Positions 1 to 13,300 of a stretch of 64,000 bases of DNA are shown in pieces (the stretch's first letter is position 1; each line of letters begins with the position of its first letter). A program made the translations under genes and the position numbers. The notes beneath the pieces were generated by a model. That model worked only from the letters and a program-made list of their open reading frames with translations, did no database searches and was not told where the DNA came from. The DNA is from Erythrophleum ivorense (Eukaryota; Streptophyta; Magnoliopsida; Fabales; Fabaceae), in NCBI GenBank assembly GCA_026724425.1, contig JAIUCV010000011.1, positions 5,415,501 through 5,479,500 of the forward strand, in the 5' to 3' direction.

Positions 1-1182
1 AGCTCCATTTTATCCCAGAAAACCAACGAGGATGCCTCCAAATCACCCCTACCACCTCCTTATATTCACCCACTTGTGAAAAGATCACAAAGCTCTCTGA
101 GTAAAAAAAGCCTCGAGATTTGCACAGAAAGCCTCGGATCCGAAACAGGGTCTGATGGGTTCTCTTCATACCCGCCATCTGAGACCGGAGAAGCAGAGGA
201 AGACGAGGAAGAAGAAGAAGAAACAGAGAAAGAGACACCCCAAGCATATCATGAGGCGGAGGAGGATTTCGCTGTGCCAAAATACAATTATTCTGCAACT
301 TCCAAGAAAGTTGTTCCTCGTTGTTTTCCTCCTCCCCTTCCTTCTCTAACTCGTCAAGATGGGCCTTCTCTTCACATGAGGTCCCACCGTGAAAATGGAA
401 GGCTTGTCCTCGAAGCTGTGTCTGTTCCTTCTCAGAACAACTTCTGTGCTCGTCGCCAAGATGGTCGCCTTCTCCTCATGTTGAATGATCATGCCACCAA
501 CGAAGAATTCCAGGATGATGATGATGATGATGAAGAACCAGAGGAACAAGATTACGATGTAGACGTAGAGGAGATGGAAGAAGAGTTTGGGCGGTTTGAG
601 GAAGGTCATGAAGAAGAAAATGAACATGAAGAGGATGAAGATGAGGAAAGAGAAGAGGAAGAAATCGGGGAAATTGAGATAGGGCAAGCACCAATATTGT
701 CTAGTGAAGTTAAAAGTGTGCATAGGTTAGGATTAACGATGAATAAGCCAACTGGGATTGTGAGTAGGAACCCAAAGTGGTCGGAGAAGGTGAACGAGGT
801 GGTTAATTTTGAGGATGTTAAGGTTGCGGGAAAAAATACCACAGTGGCAAAATCACTCCCACCGAGGCCAAGGTTTGCCCGGTTGGTCCCATCAGCACCA
901 GCAGTTGCATCTGCAGCAGCAGCATCGGCTTCTTTCAACGCTTATGAGTACTTCTGGAAAACCAAATCCACAAATCATCAACAGAATAACTCGCCCCTGA
1001 AGAACAATAACAGCAGCAAGCGTATTGTCCCTGGGGCAATCAATCAAACACCTAACGAGCACCAAAAATTGCTGGTTCTGAGAGGGAAGAATGGCGATTA
1101 CTTGGTTCACAATTTGAAGAGTTGCAAGGAGTCTAGAAGGTCCTTCCTGTTCTGGGAACCCCATTGTATTGCCACATCCTGA
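1..1182 (+). CDS. FANTASTIC FOUR (FAF)-like protein, 5' end outside the window
   Basis: Frame 1 is open from the first base to a TGA at 1180-1182. No ATG begins it in the window, so the start lies upstream; the GTG at 76 is not a plausible plant start. The Ser-rich stretch ending in GSETGSD (about 85-160) followed by the FAF domain (about 320-485), with motifs FPPPLPSL, HRENGRLVLEAV and ARRQDGRLLLML, identifies the family. Two long Asp/Glu runs (about 190-235 and 510-670) and no visible intron also fit FAF-like proteins. FAF proteins are plant-specific; some modulate meristem WUSCHEL expression. The acidic FAF-like type includes Arabidopsis At5g22090 (EAR1), described as activating clade A PP2Cs in abscisic acid signalling. 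That assignment is by resemblance from memory; the family call is firm, the subgroup less so. Confidence 0.88.
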   Translation, partial: SSILSQKTNEDASKSPLPPPYIHPLVKRSQSSLSKKSLEICTESLGSETGSDGFSSYPPSETGEAEEDEEEEEETEKETPQAYHEAEEDFAVPKYNYSATSKKVVPRCFPPPLPSLTRQDGPSLHMRSHRENGRLVLEAVSVPSQNNFCARRQDGRLLLMLNDHATNEEFQDDDDDDEEPEEQDYDVDVEEMEEEFGRFEEGHEEENEHEEDEDEEREEEEIGEIEIGQAPILSSEVKSVHRLGLTMNKPTGIVSRNPKWSEKVNEVVNFEDVKVAGKNTTVAKSLPPRPRFARLVPSAPAVASAAAASASFNAYEYFWKTKSTNHQQNNSPLKNNNSSKRIVPGAINQTPNEHQKLLVLRGKNGDYLVHNLKSCKESRRSFLFWEPHCIATS

Positions 1183-1367
1183 GTCACACACTACACAATT
1201 CACAATCACAAACCCCACGTGGCCCCATTGCTCATTCACAAAATCCATTTGCTTAATTATTAATTACTCCATCCTTTTCTCCCTACCGAGTTCCACTCTT
1301 TCAGGGAGATGTTGTCAAATAAAAGAAATGGAGAAGGAAAGAGGAACAGTGAGACTGTGTGAGTGAG

Positions 1368-1394
1368 AGTGAGAGAGAGAGAGAGAGAGAGAGA
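1368..1394. repeat. (GA)n microsatellite
   Basis: Uninterrupted GA dinucleotides follow the FAF-like stop codon by about 190 bases, probably in or just after its 3' untranslated region. Confidence 0.85.
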
Positions 1395-4300
1395 ATACTT
1401 TTGTTTGTAAGATCAAAGAAATGACTTGAACAGTGTCATATTTATATATAATATTAATATTAATATATATTTTTATATTTGAGAATTTATCTTGCTTTTT
1501 CTGATTGCTCCTGCGATGGATGAAGAATTTGGCCTCCGTAAGATTTTGACTTTCTGAAAAGTTTCAGATGGAATCCAGAACGCCTTCTCACCATGAAGGT
1601 TTCTGTGTGGGTCGTACTGTCTTCTCACTATTATTACTTTGTTCGGAATTTTTGTTATTTAAAACCATGTGTGATGATGATATAATTCTTCTGATATTTA
1701 TGTTATTGGTCTGTTTATTGATAAAGTTGTTGCAAAATTTATCCCGTTACAATTGTTTTACTTAAGAAGTTCTCCTTCATTGCATTCTAAATTTTCTATT
1801 CTTTGACAAACAAAAAACAATGACAATTGTCTCTGCTTTTTTATTAACTTACGCATAATTCATAAAACATAATCTTAGCTCATCTTTGACTTGGTGTACT
1901 GTCTTGTCCTGCTCTGAATCATCAAGGTTCCTTACTTTCTATTTTTCTTGCTTTTGTAATTTGGGCGAATGGGGCTTCAAATTGGGTCTTGTCCTCATTA
2001 ATTGGTCTTATTTTTTAGAAACATCATGATCTTATACTCTTGATATGCTTGGCCTTTCTTTAGGTCTAAATTAAGACAGTGACTACTACGTATAACCAAT
2101 CTTTACCAAAAAATATAAACACACAGACTGTAACGGGTATTTCTTTTATAGCTCTCTTAATGGTATTGATTAAATTATATATCTTTATTTATCTAGAAAA
2201 CCAATTTGTCATATTTAAACTAAATTAATACATTTTTGAAAGGGAATTTTGGCAAATACTGCAACAACGAAAGTGAATATGGCCATGTGTGTTTTGCAAT
2301 ATCACAATAATTTTATGATTAAATGATTAAACAATGATAGAAGGGACAATGACAACATATTCCCCTTTTAACTGGAATACATTATAGGCCCCTTTTCCTG
2401 TGGGTGGAGTGACAACTTACATATTTAATAGGGGAACGATATAGTTAGGTATAAATTTTTTTATATATTTTTATTATTGAATTATTAAATAAAAACATAT
2501 GACATGTGTAAAATTTTTTTAAAAAGATTCAATAATATGATATTAAACTATAAAAATTATATGTTTATCATATTTTTATTAAATAATTTGATTATAAAGA
2601 TATAAAACTTGTATTTACATCTTTCCTCCAAATAATTTTGGAGAGCTCAAACTTTCGACTGTTACATATACTTCATGAGTTGTATATAATCATTAAAAAA
2701 TATTTTACACAAATCTTAAAATATATCCAAAGATGGAAAACTCAAACTCTCAGTAGCACAACAATGTTTAAAAACAAAAGGATTCAAACGTGGCAATAAA
2801 CAAGTGGCGGCTCAGACTCTGATTTTGCTTCCATATTGTCCCTAATGAGGTGTGGCTCTGTGCAGTTACTCTGCACGAATCCTAAGAGAAAAGGGAAATT
2901 TTGAAACAATGCAGCTTCTTACATTATATATATATATTATATATATATATATGGTTTTGCTTGCTTCACATGTTAATCACTTTCTTTTTTGTTGTTGGCT
3001 CCTTCATCAGTTGTCTCTTGTCCACCAACGAAGGAAAACTTTTATAACTATTGGGCTTATAGTTAAATAGATAGTGGGACCTGGACTGGGCTGAACTCAC
3101 TTTCAGTCATTATAATCTTTGATGGAAGCTATTTTTTCGCTTAAGGCTAAAGGAAGTTGAGGTTTTTCTTTTAAGTTACCAAGTGTAATCTAGTTGTGAA
3201 AAATGTGAAAAGTTAACAAAAGATTTTAAGGGTAGGTTCTATTTTTAAAAAATGCTTAAATTATAATTTTTTTTTGTAAAATACACATAAATCTTTTTTA
3301 AATTAAAAAAACACTAAAATAACTTCAAAGATAATATGAATTGTTTTTTATTAAAAATATAATTTATTAAAAAGTGTATTTCTCAAATTTTTATTCTAAT
3401 GTTATTTATTGTGTATTGAAAATTATAAATTTAATTTAATTAAAAAATCATATATTTATTTGTAAAAATTATACATTTGTTATGTTATTATTAAAAAATT
3501 ATATACTTATCATATTTTAATTAAACAACTTAATAACAAATATATAAAGAATTGCATATAGTTTTTTTTCTTATTTTATATTAGCTAAATATATATTAAA
3601 TTACATGTTATATTGTTTAAATAATAAATGTAAAGATATTTTTGCCAAGAACATAACTTATATATAATTGTTTATATTTTTATTGTTAAATTTTTCAATC
3701 AAAATATAATAAATATGTGATCCTCCAATAATAATATGACGAACGTATAGTTTTTCAAACAATTATATAGTCTTGTCAATTAAACTATACATCGATCATA
3801 ATATTATTAAAGAATTATACATTTATTATGTTTTAATTAAAGAATTTGATAGTAAATATATAAGAGATTACATTTAAATCTAATTGTTTGGTTAAAATGT
3901 ATCTTTTATGGTAAGAAAAAAATGGAACATGTTTCTAATTTCAGGTAAAACAAATATAAAACTTGTATAATTTAAACGCCTATAATTTACCCTAAATTTA
4001 AACTTATGGGCAGCCCATGGTGGTCGACTAGAGGTATAGAATACTGCTGGCCTGGTAGAAGCTTCTCTCGGTAAATCGGCCGAAACCTCTCTTCTTTCTT
4101 TGGAAAAATCAAGCAGGCAAAAAAGATCCTTCTTTCTTTAAAGAAAGTCCGCAAAATCTACTTCGCTGATCTTTGTCATGTAGGCAACAAAAGGTGCATT
4201 TTATTTTATTTTACTACTTTTTGGTGGTAATCAACTCCAATATATCTGTATAACAACAACTGCATTTTATTTTATTTTTAATAGTATAGCAAAAGATGTA

Positions 4301-4600
4301 TTAGATAACAAATTGTAAGAAGCATTAATATAAGTATATGTATTGAGTAAGATTTAATACAATACGTGAGATATGATAATTTTTAAAATTTTAAAATATA
4401 AGTACAAAAATATATGTATATATATATATTTAATAATTTAATATATTTAAAATTAAATTAAATCATAAATAAATTATAATAGCACGTGGAAGAATGAACA
4501 ATTAATAACAGAGAAAACTAACAACAACAGATAAGGATGAACCAAAGGAGAGAAATATCTTAATAAGTGGAAAATCAGCTAGAAGAAACTAGAGGACGGA
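1395..4600. other. AT-rich intergenic DNA, no gene seen
   Basis: Long A/T-rich stretch with only short chance frames. It includes an (AT)n run at about 2927-2952 and a perfect 16-bp palindrome at 4132-4147 (CTTTCTTTAAAGAAAG). No protein family, tRNA or complete transposon was recognised. Confidence 0.6.
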
Positions 4601-4616
4601 AGCACTAGGCACCAAG

Positions 4617-5130
4617 TCACCACCCACCAACAAAGTCAACGGAAGACATCACAACAGCACCAGCATCAACCACCAACAAAGACGATGCAATGCAAGCCCC
4701 CAACAACTGCTGGAGAAGATGACGAAGGAACCAAAGTCTCACTGGAGAAGACAACACAGGATGAAGGATGAAGGCAGGCGACGAAGCATGGACGTATGGG
4801 ATATGAAGAAGACGAACGACGAACGGACACAGGTTGCAAGCAGGGCTTTCGAAGGAAAAAAAAAAAAAGTTAAGTTTGACAATACAGAAAATGACATCGT
4901 TAGATGTGAGACTTTTCGCAGCCATTTTATAACTGTTTCAAAGTCGTTTTATCTTGTATCGAACCATTTCGGTGCATATCGAAACATTTCGAAATGTACC
5001 AGCAAAAAAAAACCTTTCAAATACTATTATATCCGTATGGTACACGTATCCATAAAGGATACGTATCTGATACAGGTACGGCCGTGCTTCATTGTGTCCA
5101 AGGCATTATATCAAACAATATTACGTTAGT
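4617..5130. other. Unassigned stretch with weak frames on both strands
   Basis: Slightly less AT-rich than its surroundings. The + strand is open for 136 codons (4719-5129) and the - strand for about 100 (4617-4925). Neither product resembles a family I know, and the composition is low-complexity basic or hydrophobic. A perfect hairpin with 8-bp arms lies at 5044-5064. Most likely non-coding or an old transposon remnant. Confidence 0.3.
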
Positions 5131-5433
5131 GTCAACTATAGAAATAGAATAAATGGACCTAGAAGCGGAAAAAAAGTTTTATTATGTTACTTTAAAAATA
5201 TAATTAACCAATGATACTGTATTAAATATTTAGCTCCATATATAAATTTTACATACCAAGTTAATCTGAGGAAATTCGAATTGATGAATATGCAAGAGTA
5301 TATAAGAATTTTTAACAGAGGAAGGCAGAAGGAAAAGCTACAGGGTCGTTTGAACCTGTAATTGGTAACTATGTAGCTTCGTTTGCAGTGGTTTGGAAGG
5401 ATCTGTGAAGGAGGCTTTTCTGGTTTCCTTGCT

Positions 5434-5441
5434 TATAAATA
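5434..5441 (+). promoter_or_regulatory. Candidate TATA box of an unassigned transcription unit
   Basis: TATAAATA is followed about 30 bases later by a leader-like stretch rich in CT (about 5465-5540). The context looks like a plant core promoter firing rightwards. The nearest coding-like sequence in that direction is the J-domain exon pair at 6354-6565, so this may be the promoter of the original DNAJC8-like gene. That link is inferred. Confidence 0.4.
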
Positions 5442-6353
5442 GCGAATTTGCTCTCTGCTGCTTTGTGCGTATTTGTTGAGAAGACGACGAAGTCCTTCGG
5501 TCTTTCTCTCTCTACATCTATCTATCGTATCTGTGTTTGTTTATTAAAATGATTCTATGCTTCCGAATTGTAATTTGCTTTCATCTCTTATTTTTCTATT
5601 TTGATGAAACATTTATTTTATGTTGCTGTAGGTTCTGGTTAGAGGGGCTATTAGATTTTTATACAGTTCATTTCTTCCTGTTTGATTGCATGTACTGCAG
5701 AATTTATCTAGTACATTTGTCTGCTTACTACCAACTTATGATTAGGATCAGTGCAGCTTCTTCGACTGGGATCATTCCAATGTTGAAGAAAATTCTAACA
5801 ATGATATATAATGCTCTACGTAGAGGCTAGAGATATATGATTGGTCTTGCAATTAGGTATTTCTTGCAAGGTTTAAGTTTTTCCTAGTTGTGACATCAAG
5901 TGAGATTATTCGTAAAATAGGAAAAACATATCGTTATCAACATTTGGTAACACATATTTTGATATTATTAGGTCAAGATAATGGTTGGCACTGGATATTG
6001 TGCAGTCTATTGGCTGGAAAGCGTGATTATTGAGAGAAAATGTACCTAGCATGAGAGACATTGATTATGATTACAGACCTGAAGGGAGAAATGGATGGGT
6101 TGTTAATTATGAGAGGGGCTGAAAGATGCTAGTGAAAAATTTATAAGTTAAGCGGCAAGGTGGTTCAGTGGCTGTATCTTGATTGCAAGCATTTATATTC
6201 TTCAATTTGTCGTTCCTTTGTTATATGCTCAGTTTTTATGCTATATTTGTGAGCTAAATACTGAAGATTGTTCTGTTGTTTACTAGTACTCTCTCTGGTG
6301 ATTAATGTTTTCTTCATTTTAATGCTCTCCTGAAGATTCTCTCTTGTTTTAAG

Positions 6354-6565
6354 TTAAATCCATTCCAGTATCTAAATCTACCGTTTAATGCATCTCCTGA
6401 CGGTGTCAAAAAGCAATTCTACAAGGTAACTCCTTCCTCTAGCTGAGAGCTGGTTTGAATGTTCTGTTGGCCTCCTATAACATAATTTTGCTATACTTTT
6501 GCAGTTGTCTTTGATGAATCACCCTGATAAATGCAAGCATCCACAGGCAAATGAGGCCTTTACAG
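6354..6565 (+). pseudogene. DNAJC8-type J-domain gene remnant (two exons)
   Basis: Exon A (6354-6425, 24 codons) follows a polypyrimidine tract plus AG and ends in AAG|GTAACT. Exon B (6505-6565) follows TTTTGCAG and ends in ACAG|GTACTT. Joined in phase they encode the J-domain core: a LNPFQYLNLPF start, then KKQFYKLSLM, then the diagnostic HPD tripeptide in NHPDKCKHPQA. This matches plant DNAJC8-like co-chaperones, nuclear proteins linked to spliceosomes. The conserved segment after EAF and the long charged C-terminal half do not appear in the following 2 kb, and no N-terminal exon was found. Frame and splice sites are intact, so decay may be recent, or the rest may sit behind long introns I could not recognise. 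Confidence 0.6.
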
Positions 6566-9500
6566 GTACTTGTGTTCATGCTTAATAATTTGTCTAATGA
6601 AATTATTGAACTTTACTGTTTATTATTGTCAGTTTCTTGTTTCTCTGAAGTTATATGGAGTTAATTTATTGTTCTGCAGTGCATGCTTTGTGTTGATCAA
6701 TCCTCCACGGTAATCTTTGCTACCTTAGTCCCAACATTTGTTGCAGTACTACAGTTTAATTAACAAGAGTTGGTCAAAATCCTGCCAATAGGAATATATG
6801 TCTATACGTTGGGATAGAATAAAATAGACTCTTACCCTAAAGGGAGAACTGGAAAAATAGAAGAATCTATATATTTTATAAACTTGTAAGAAGCCGTGAC
6901 TGTTTCGAAACAATGAACAATACGGCTCCCTTCTCGGATTGTGTATAGATCAGATTTGTTTTTTTCTTTCTTTTATACTTTTGGCTTCCTTTTTCTAAAA
7001 TTTGACTGATTGGCATGATTCTTCGTATAGCTGCATAAGAGCCCACACCTAATTACCTTTAGAGTTTATTTAAACCAAAAATTCTGCCCAATTGGGAGAA
7101 ATAAATTCTTTCCTTCATAAAAGATAGGATTTATAAGTTCAAGTAACCGTGGGGTACATTATCTTTGTAGCAATTACCTCGATATCACTTTTGAAGACAA
7201 TGTGGAAGTTATAAGCAGTTCCATGAACATACTGTTGAACAACGTTGTTTGTCGAGTCCTGGGTACAGCACTGATTTAAAACAAGGAAAACTCGATATGC
7301 CTCAACAAATTACTTCTTGGGTATTGTTCTTGTTTTGTTAAAATTTGAAGACTTAAAAACAGACAAAAAAATGTGTGGCATCATTGATTTGGTTGTAGCA
7401 TGAGGTGACTTTAAGAAGAGATTTGACAAGTTTAAATTCCTCTTAGGAGGACTTCTCCCAAACCTCATAACATAGCAAGGAATATGGATTGAATTTAAAC
7501 AAATAAGTAATGCTTGAGTAGAATAAAATCCACCCTTTCATCTTGCACAACACTCTGGGGCTGGAAGAACTATTTTATGAAGCTATTTAAACATAAGGTG
7601 ATCCCTTGAAGGTTCAGTCATCTGTAATTTGCAGCATCTATATTGTCAGCTGCTTTCATTCCCATTAGTTCGGATTAGGTGCCAGCCTTCAATTTTTATC
7701 CCATGAAGTATCTATATTTATTGATTCATTTTTTAATGGACTAGCTTGGTTTGACAGCAATTATTAGAAAAACTGTTGTATCTGTCTTCGTATTTTAGGA
7801 TGAACCGGGCACTTTCCGTGACCCCTGTTCAAGTCACATACTCGCATCAACTTTACGAATCTACAGTTACTGCATACTACTTTATTCATCTGACAGCTTC
7901 TGTTTTATTTCTGGGAATTTAAGTTGGCCCTAGCGTTTTGTGCAATCTAGTGAGGTTGCAAAATGAAGGATTGCCCGATGATTTCTTTTCTTTTTTCTCC
8001 CATGCTAATGCAAACTACGTCATTCTTCTAGCCTTGCTAGAATAACTATATTCTTAAACGTAATCAACATACTGTATTATCAGATGGATAGAGAGGTGTA
8101 ATGGATGGAGGTGTGCAAATAATGTAGTCCCTTATATTTGGATCATCATCGGACATTTGTAAGTTGATCCTAGTGATGGGACTAACTTGACTGCCAATGT
8201 TGGAATTCTTATTTTCTTTCTGCTAAACAAGGTACTAATTAAACTTCATTGTGTAGTCCACCATTCCGATGTTTATTTTCCAGTTTTAAAAATGATCTAT
8301 GAGATGATTACCGACATTCTTCTATGCATCTTCCTTTCCTAAAGAAAAGGCCTGTGGCAGAATTCTGTTTGCATGCAGTATTATTTCTTTTTAAAAAAAG
8401 AAAAATTAGACCAGCCAAAAAAGAAAGAAAAAAATAATAATAATGACAATCACGTTGTTATGAGGTATCCAGTTGCCGTTGGAGAGATTTTATGAAGACT
8501 GGAAAGAAGGTGAGATATTAATCTTGCTAAAGATTTACTTTGGACAAAAGAAATTAAGAATTCCTTGACTCGAATTGCCTTTATATCCATCTCCAGACTA
8601 AGAAAGGAGAAATTCGCTCCTCCAAGCTCTAGACAGTAAGAACTCAACAAATCCTACGTTCAGAGTCCTGTAAAGTGAGGTTAGGTTCTGCAGCTGTGCT
8701 GATGGATTTCATAGACAGACAATCCAACTTGCAGGAGTTCAGGGGAAGTTATTCATGCAGATATCCTTTGTCTCAAAGTGATACGTGTAAGAATATTAAT
8801 CATTGTGCCGATGACAAGCATCCTGAATGGAGCACAGTCCTCCTTAACCAAATTGAAACCCCAGTTTGAGAAGTTACACCTTATTAGATAGGAACTGTAA
8901 ATTATATGCCCTTATTAGTGACTTAAGGGAACTACTCTTTGCGAAAGTTATACTTTTATGATCATCAATAGCAAGACATGAAATATCAGTAACTCTTAGG
9001 TAAATTAAAAGAATCGTTAATCAAAATAAAAATCTTATTTAATACATAAAATATAAAATGAATATGGTCATAGAGAAAATGAAAAAAAATAATTTTAAAA
9101 ATAAAAATAACTTTTGTGCTTTTATTTTAAATAAATGATAAAAAATGTTAAGTAATGATAAAAATATAATAGATATTGTATAAAACTTAAAGATCATCTT
9201 TATATAGCTCATACCAACCGAGCAACAAAAATGTGCTAATGACCTAAGATAAGTAAAGAGTAGATGACGGAGCTCTTTGTCAGTTAACAATCTATAATGT
9301 TCATTTGGCAATTTGTTTTAAACTTTGTGCTAATTCTTCTAATACGAATTGAATAGAGTGAAAAATCAGATCGATCTTAAACTTCGCTAAACTCAATTAA
9401 CAGGAGCAATTGCCGCACACGCACCCAATATAATGGGCGGGAACAACTCACTAGAATTGACTGTCTTAAATCACACTACAGGTGGCACATTGCAAAAGTT

Positions 9501-10362
9501 AAATTTTGATGTGGGGGTGTGTGTGTGTGTGTGTGTGTAAATATAAGAGAAAAATGTAACTACACCGATACAAGCAAAATACAGTTAATTCATTCACTCG
9601 AAAAAACAGAAAGCTATTACCCCAGATATTATGTCTTAGACAGCCATAAATTGGAGGCAGGCAGAAATTTGCAACAGCAGTTTGTGACGTTTACTTACAT
9701 TTGCTGTTTTTCATTCTATTTCTTCGATCCAGATTATTTTGCGCCATCCGCCATAAGACAAAAGTAAACCAGTTCCAAATTGGGAATCCTGGCTCTTAAT
9801 AGTATACGACAATATAAAATTCTATTGATCAAAATTCACATACTCCGTCAGAATATGTTAATTCACACAAAATAATCGTACAGAGCAAGGACGAGAATTA
9901 CACAAAGCAACATCTTTATGATACATGAATGATCAACCCCCAAGATTTTTGATTTATATATCTCACCATTACATTAAAAAGCTCTCTTGTCCTCTTGAAT
10001 AAAAAAAGAAAAAAAAAATAATAGCCTACGGACGAGTAAAAAATATGTAAAAATTAATGATAAAAATAGCCAGAACTACCAATCCATAAGAAACAACCGC
10101 GACCTTGACTTTGTGCCTAAGGCTCAATTTACAAGGGGTGGATCAAACCCCGACTGCAACTTCTAGCTTGTCAAAGTAAGCCTAGCAGCAGCTACCAACC
10201 TGCATCTTGAACTTGTATCTTCCTCACAAGGTTTCTGCAGGAATTGAGAATACAAGTTCCCATGCCCCCGTAAATGGTATCATGCTATATACAGAACACC
10301 AGAAAACCAGGCGATAGCACAAGCCAGCAATGCACAAGTATTAGAGACAATCTTATTGATCA
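6566..10362. other. Intergenic DNA between J-domain remnant and BSL 3' end
   Basis: Mostly AT-rich with no recognised gene. A small more GC-balanced patch at 8450-8870 has a 66-codon frame on the - strand and a 64-codon frame on the +, neither recognisable. A (GT)n microsatellite lies at 9516-9538. The last several hundred bases before 10363 probably include the BSL 3' untranslated region, whose end was not located. Confidence 0.5.
9516..9538. repeat. (GT)n microsatellite
   Basis: Uninterrupted GT dinucleotides preceded by a short G run; a likely length-polymorphic marker. Confidence 0.85.
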
Positions 10363-13300
10363 CTATATCCAAGCAAGAGAGCCTCGGTCATTTGCCACTT
10401 GTACTTGAGGTCGGCCTCTAGTTGGTGTTGGTGGTCTGTTAGCATTCAACTCCTGTCCATATAAATAACGAGATCCGGAAGAGCTTAATACCATATAATA
10501 GAGTGCAACAGCAGTTCATTGTAAAGGTGCAATTCATTGTAATAAACAGCTCCAAGAGGATGCAAAAAATCTTTTTAGTACAGTACCTGCATCCATGTAT
10601 CTTCAATATGACGTTCTGGTGATGCTTCTGGTGAAGAAATTGCAGGTGGCAATGGATGAATCAGTTTAGGAACCACAACAAGATCTCTACCCAAAACTAG
10701 TATTGCCCCAGCATTATTTGCAGTACCTATTGGAACAAGGAAGTTCTAAAATTTAGGAGGGTAAATGATCCAACGAGAAAAGAGCTGTGTACTGGTAGAA
10801 GCCAGCAACATACCACAGTAATTTGTTGCTGAAAAAAGTGTTATCAGATGTCCCTGGGCAAAACGCTCAAAACCATCCATCACACATTCATGCGCACGTA
10901 CAATCAGCTGAAGATCATTGTTATTGCAGAATTCCATGACACGATCAGGCTGTGATAGCAAAACCCATGTAAGCATAATAGCATACATGAAAATAAACCC
11001 TCTAAAGGTAGCACAAGTTTATATAAAGAAAATTCAAAAAGTAAAGACGACAACAACCAAGTCAAGAAAATTCCCAAACTAGTACCATAAGGAAAATATT
11101 TACCTCAGGTGCTCACCTACACAATAATATCAGGAAAAAGGAAGGGGAGAAATAAGTGGATAGGTGCGTCACAATTACTCTGAGTGCTAATAAATGGAAT
11201 AAATCAGATTTATTATCATTTTAAATTTAACTCTACATAATATCTAGCTTTTATTATCATTTTAAATTTAACTCTACATAATATCTAGCTCTCAATTAAG
11301 TAATAGATGTGTAAGAGACTTGCAAAAGTTTTAAAGTATGGACACCTGAACATTAAAAGTTTCAACAGGAACTTGAAAATCCAGCAGCAGCAACACATCA
11401 ATACTGAATTTAAGAACAAAGGAATAATTATTATACAAACACTAACTTATCAAATTGTAATATATACAGCATTATCAACGCTGAAAAAGGTATAATCACA
11501 TTTATTATTAACATTAGCATTTATTGCTGAGTTATTTGGTACACTGGCAGTGGAAAACGAAGCAATTATACAAGCGGCTTAAATTTTATGATTTTGTCTC
11601 TAACAAATCTAATTTAGATAAAGGCCCATGATTGGATTTATTAATTTCTCTAACAAATATAAAACAAGGCATTTGTGGAAAACAATGAACTCTATTGAAA
11701 CTGACAGCCTTAATTTATGCCACCTTCCAAGTAATTTCCAAAAAGAAAAAAAAGGAGGGGGGGGGGGGGGGGGGGGAATACCATTGGTTAGTTCTTGGAA
11801 TGATCACAGGATTCAAAGTAACAGGTAATGAACACTCACCCCAAAAGTAACTAACCCTGGACCTCTAGCATTAGGTCGTAGACCTTCCACACTGTCATTC
11901 TCTGTAGGATCAGACCTAGGGAGAAACATTTCATGCTGTCACTTTTCCAAACGGACATAAACATTTGGTCACAAGCATGTAAATAATAAACAAATGCACC
12001 AACCACAATAGATCCATAAGCACAATTGACCCTGCTTCCATTGTAATTGGACGCTGAATGGTCTCAATCTGTTCCACATGATTTATTGAACGACCAATAC
12101 CCCCATGCATGCAAATAATTTTTTTCTCAATTAGAGCAGCCAGAGGAAGCCAATTAAACAACCGGTTTATACGATGCCATGCCCAAATTCCATCTCTCTC
12201 ACCCTGTTCAGTAAGTTGAATCAGGTTCTTGGTTAACATATTAGAAAGAAAAAGCATTGGAAGCTTGTTCAATAGAATGAATACATAAACTTCCTTACCA
12301 TCCTCTCAATGCACTCAATTCGAAAACCAAAAAGGGCATTAATATCTGCAGCTTCATGGTTTCCACGAATTAAATGCACATTGTTTGGATACTCAACCTG
12401 CAATGTTCACACAAGTATGCATAAATCGCATGCCACTAAACTCAATAAAGGACACACAGAGAACCCAAATATCCAAAATACCTTCAGAGCAAGCAGAAGG
12501 GTTATAGTTTCCAGGCTGTGTTGGCCTCGGTCAACATAATCTCCTAGGAATAGATAATCGATATATCTGATAGTCATTTATATAAATTAGCAACATAGAT
12601 AATTGAATGTCCATTTCACCATTGTTATAATACACCGAATAGAATATTATGCACATGAAATCATAACTGAAAAAGCACAACTACTAGAACCAGACTCCAT
12701 GGGATCTTAGAATAGGATATTTCCAGGCACATATTACCAAATAGAATTTAGAAACAAAAATGTCATAAAAGATCCTTTTTCTGGATAAAATAATAAAAGA
12801 CGTTTTTGCACTGGAATATTACAATATCTAAAGAATCTAAAGAGATCAAAACTCCATAAGGGCTTGCTCCATAGCCTTACAATGAGTTCTATAGCCTAGC
12901 AACATTCTTCCAGTGGAAAACAATATTTTCAAGCTCTAAGTTTTTTTTTTTTCCTTTCTATGATGGGGAAAGTAGCTTTTCCATGCTTTCACCACGTTGC
13001 CTGTTCACACAAAGGAGAACAAAATTCTGAGGGGGAGGCAAAGAACTCATGTCCCTTGTATTGAAAATCCTTCTCATCCAAAGAAAACTTGAGTATAGAA
13101 ACTTCAATTTGATGGCTGTTCAGTTCCTCTAGAAGTCAAGAAAGCCTCAAGCAAAATTAAAGATTTTCAATCTCCACCCAAATCTCCTCCCTTCTCCTCC
13201 TCCCAATCTTTTATTTAAATTCCAATGCTATTTACAATTTAGGTGCCCACAATCAGCCACTTTTATGCAGCTTGGATTTGCTTTGGACATCCAACTCCTA

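Noticed and set aside
346..938. Open frames on the - strand under the FAF-like gene
   Set aside because: They are the antisense of the acidic Glu/Asp codon runs, giving Phe/Leu/His-rich nonsense; no independent support.
76..1182. FAF-like gene starting at GTG 76
   Set aside because: The frame is open to base 1 and the family's conserved Ser-rich stretch extends upstream of 76, so the gene simply begins outside the window.
8450..8870. Small gene at 8.45-8.87 kb
   Set aside because: Frames of about 65 codons on both strands with no recognisable product and no clear promoter or splice sites.
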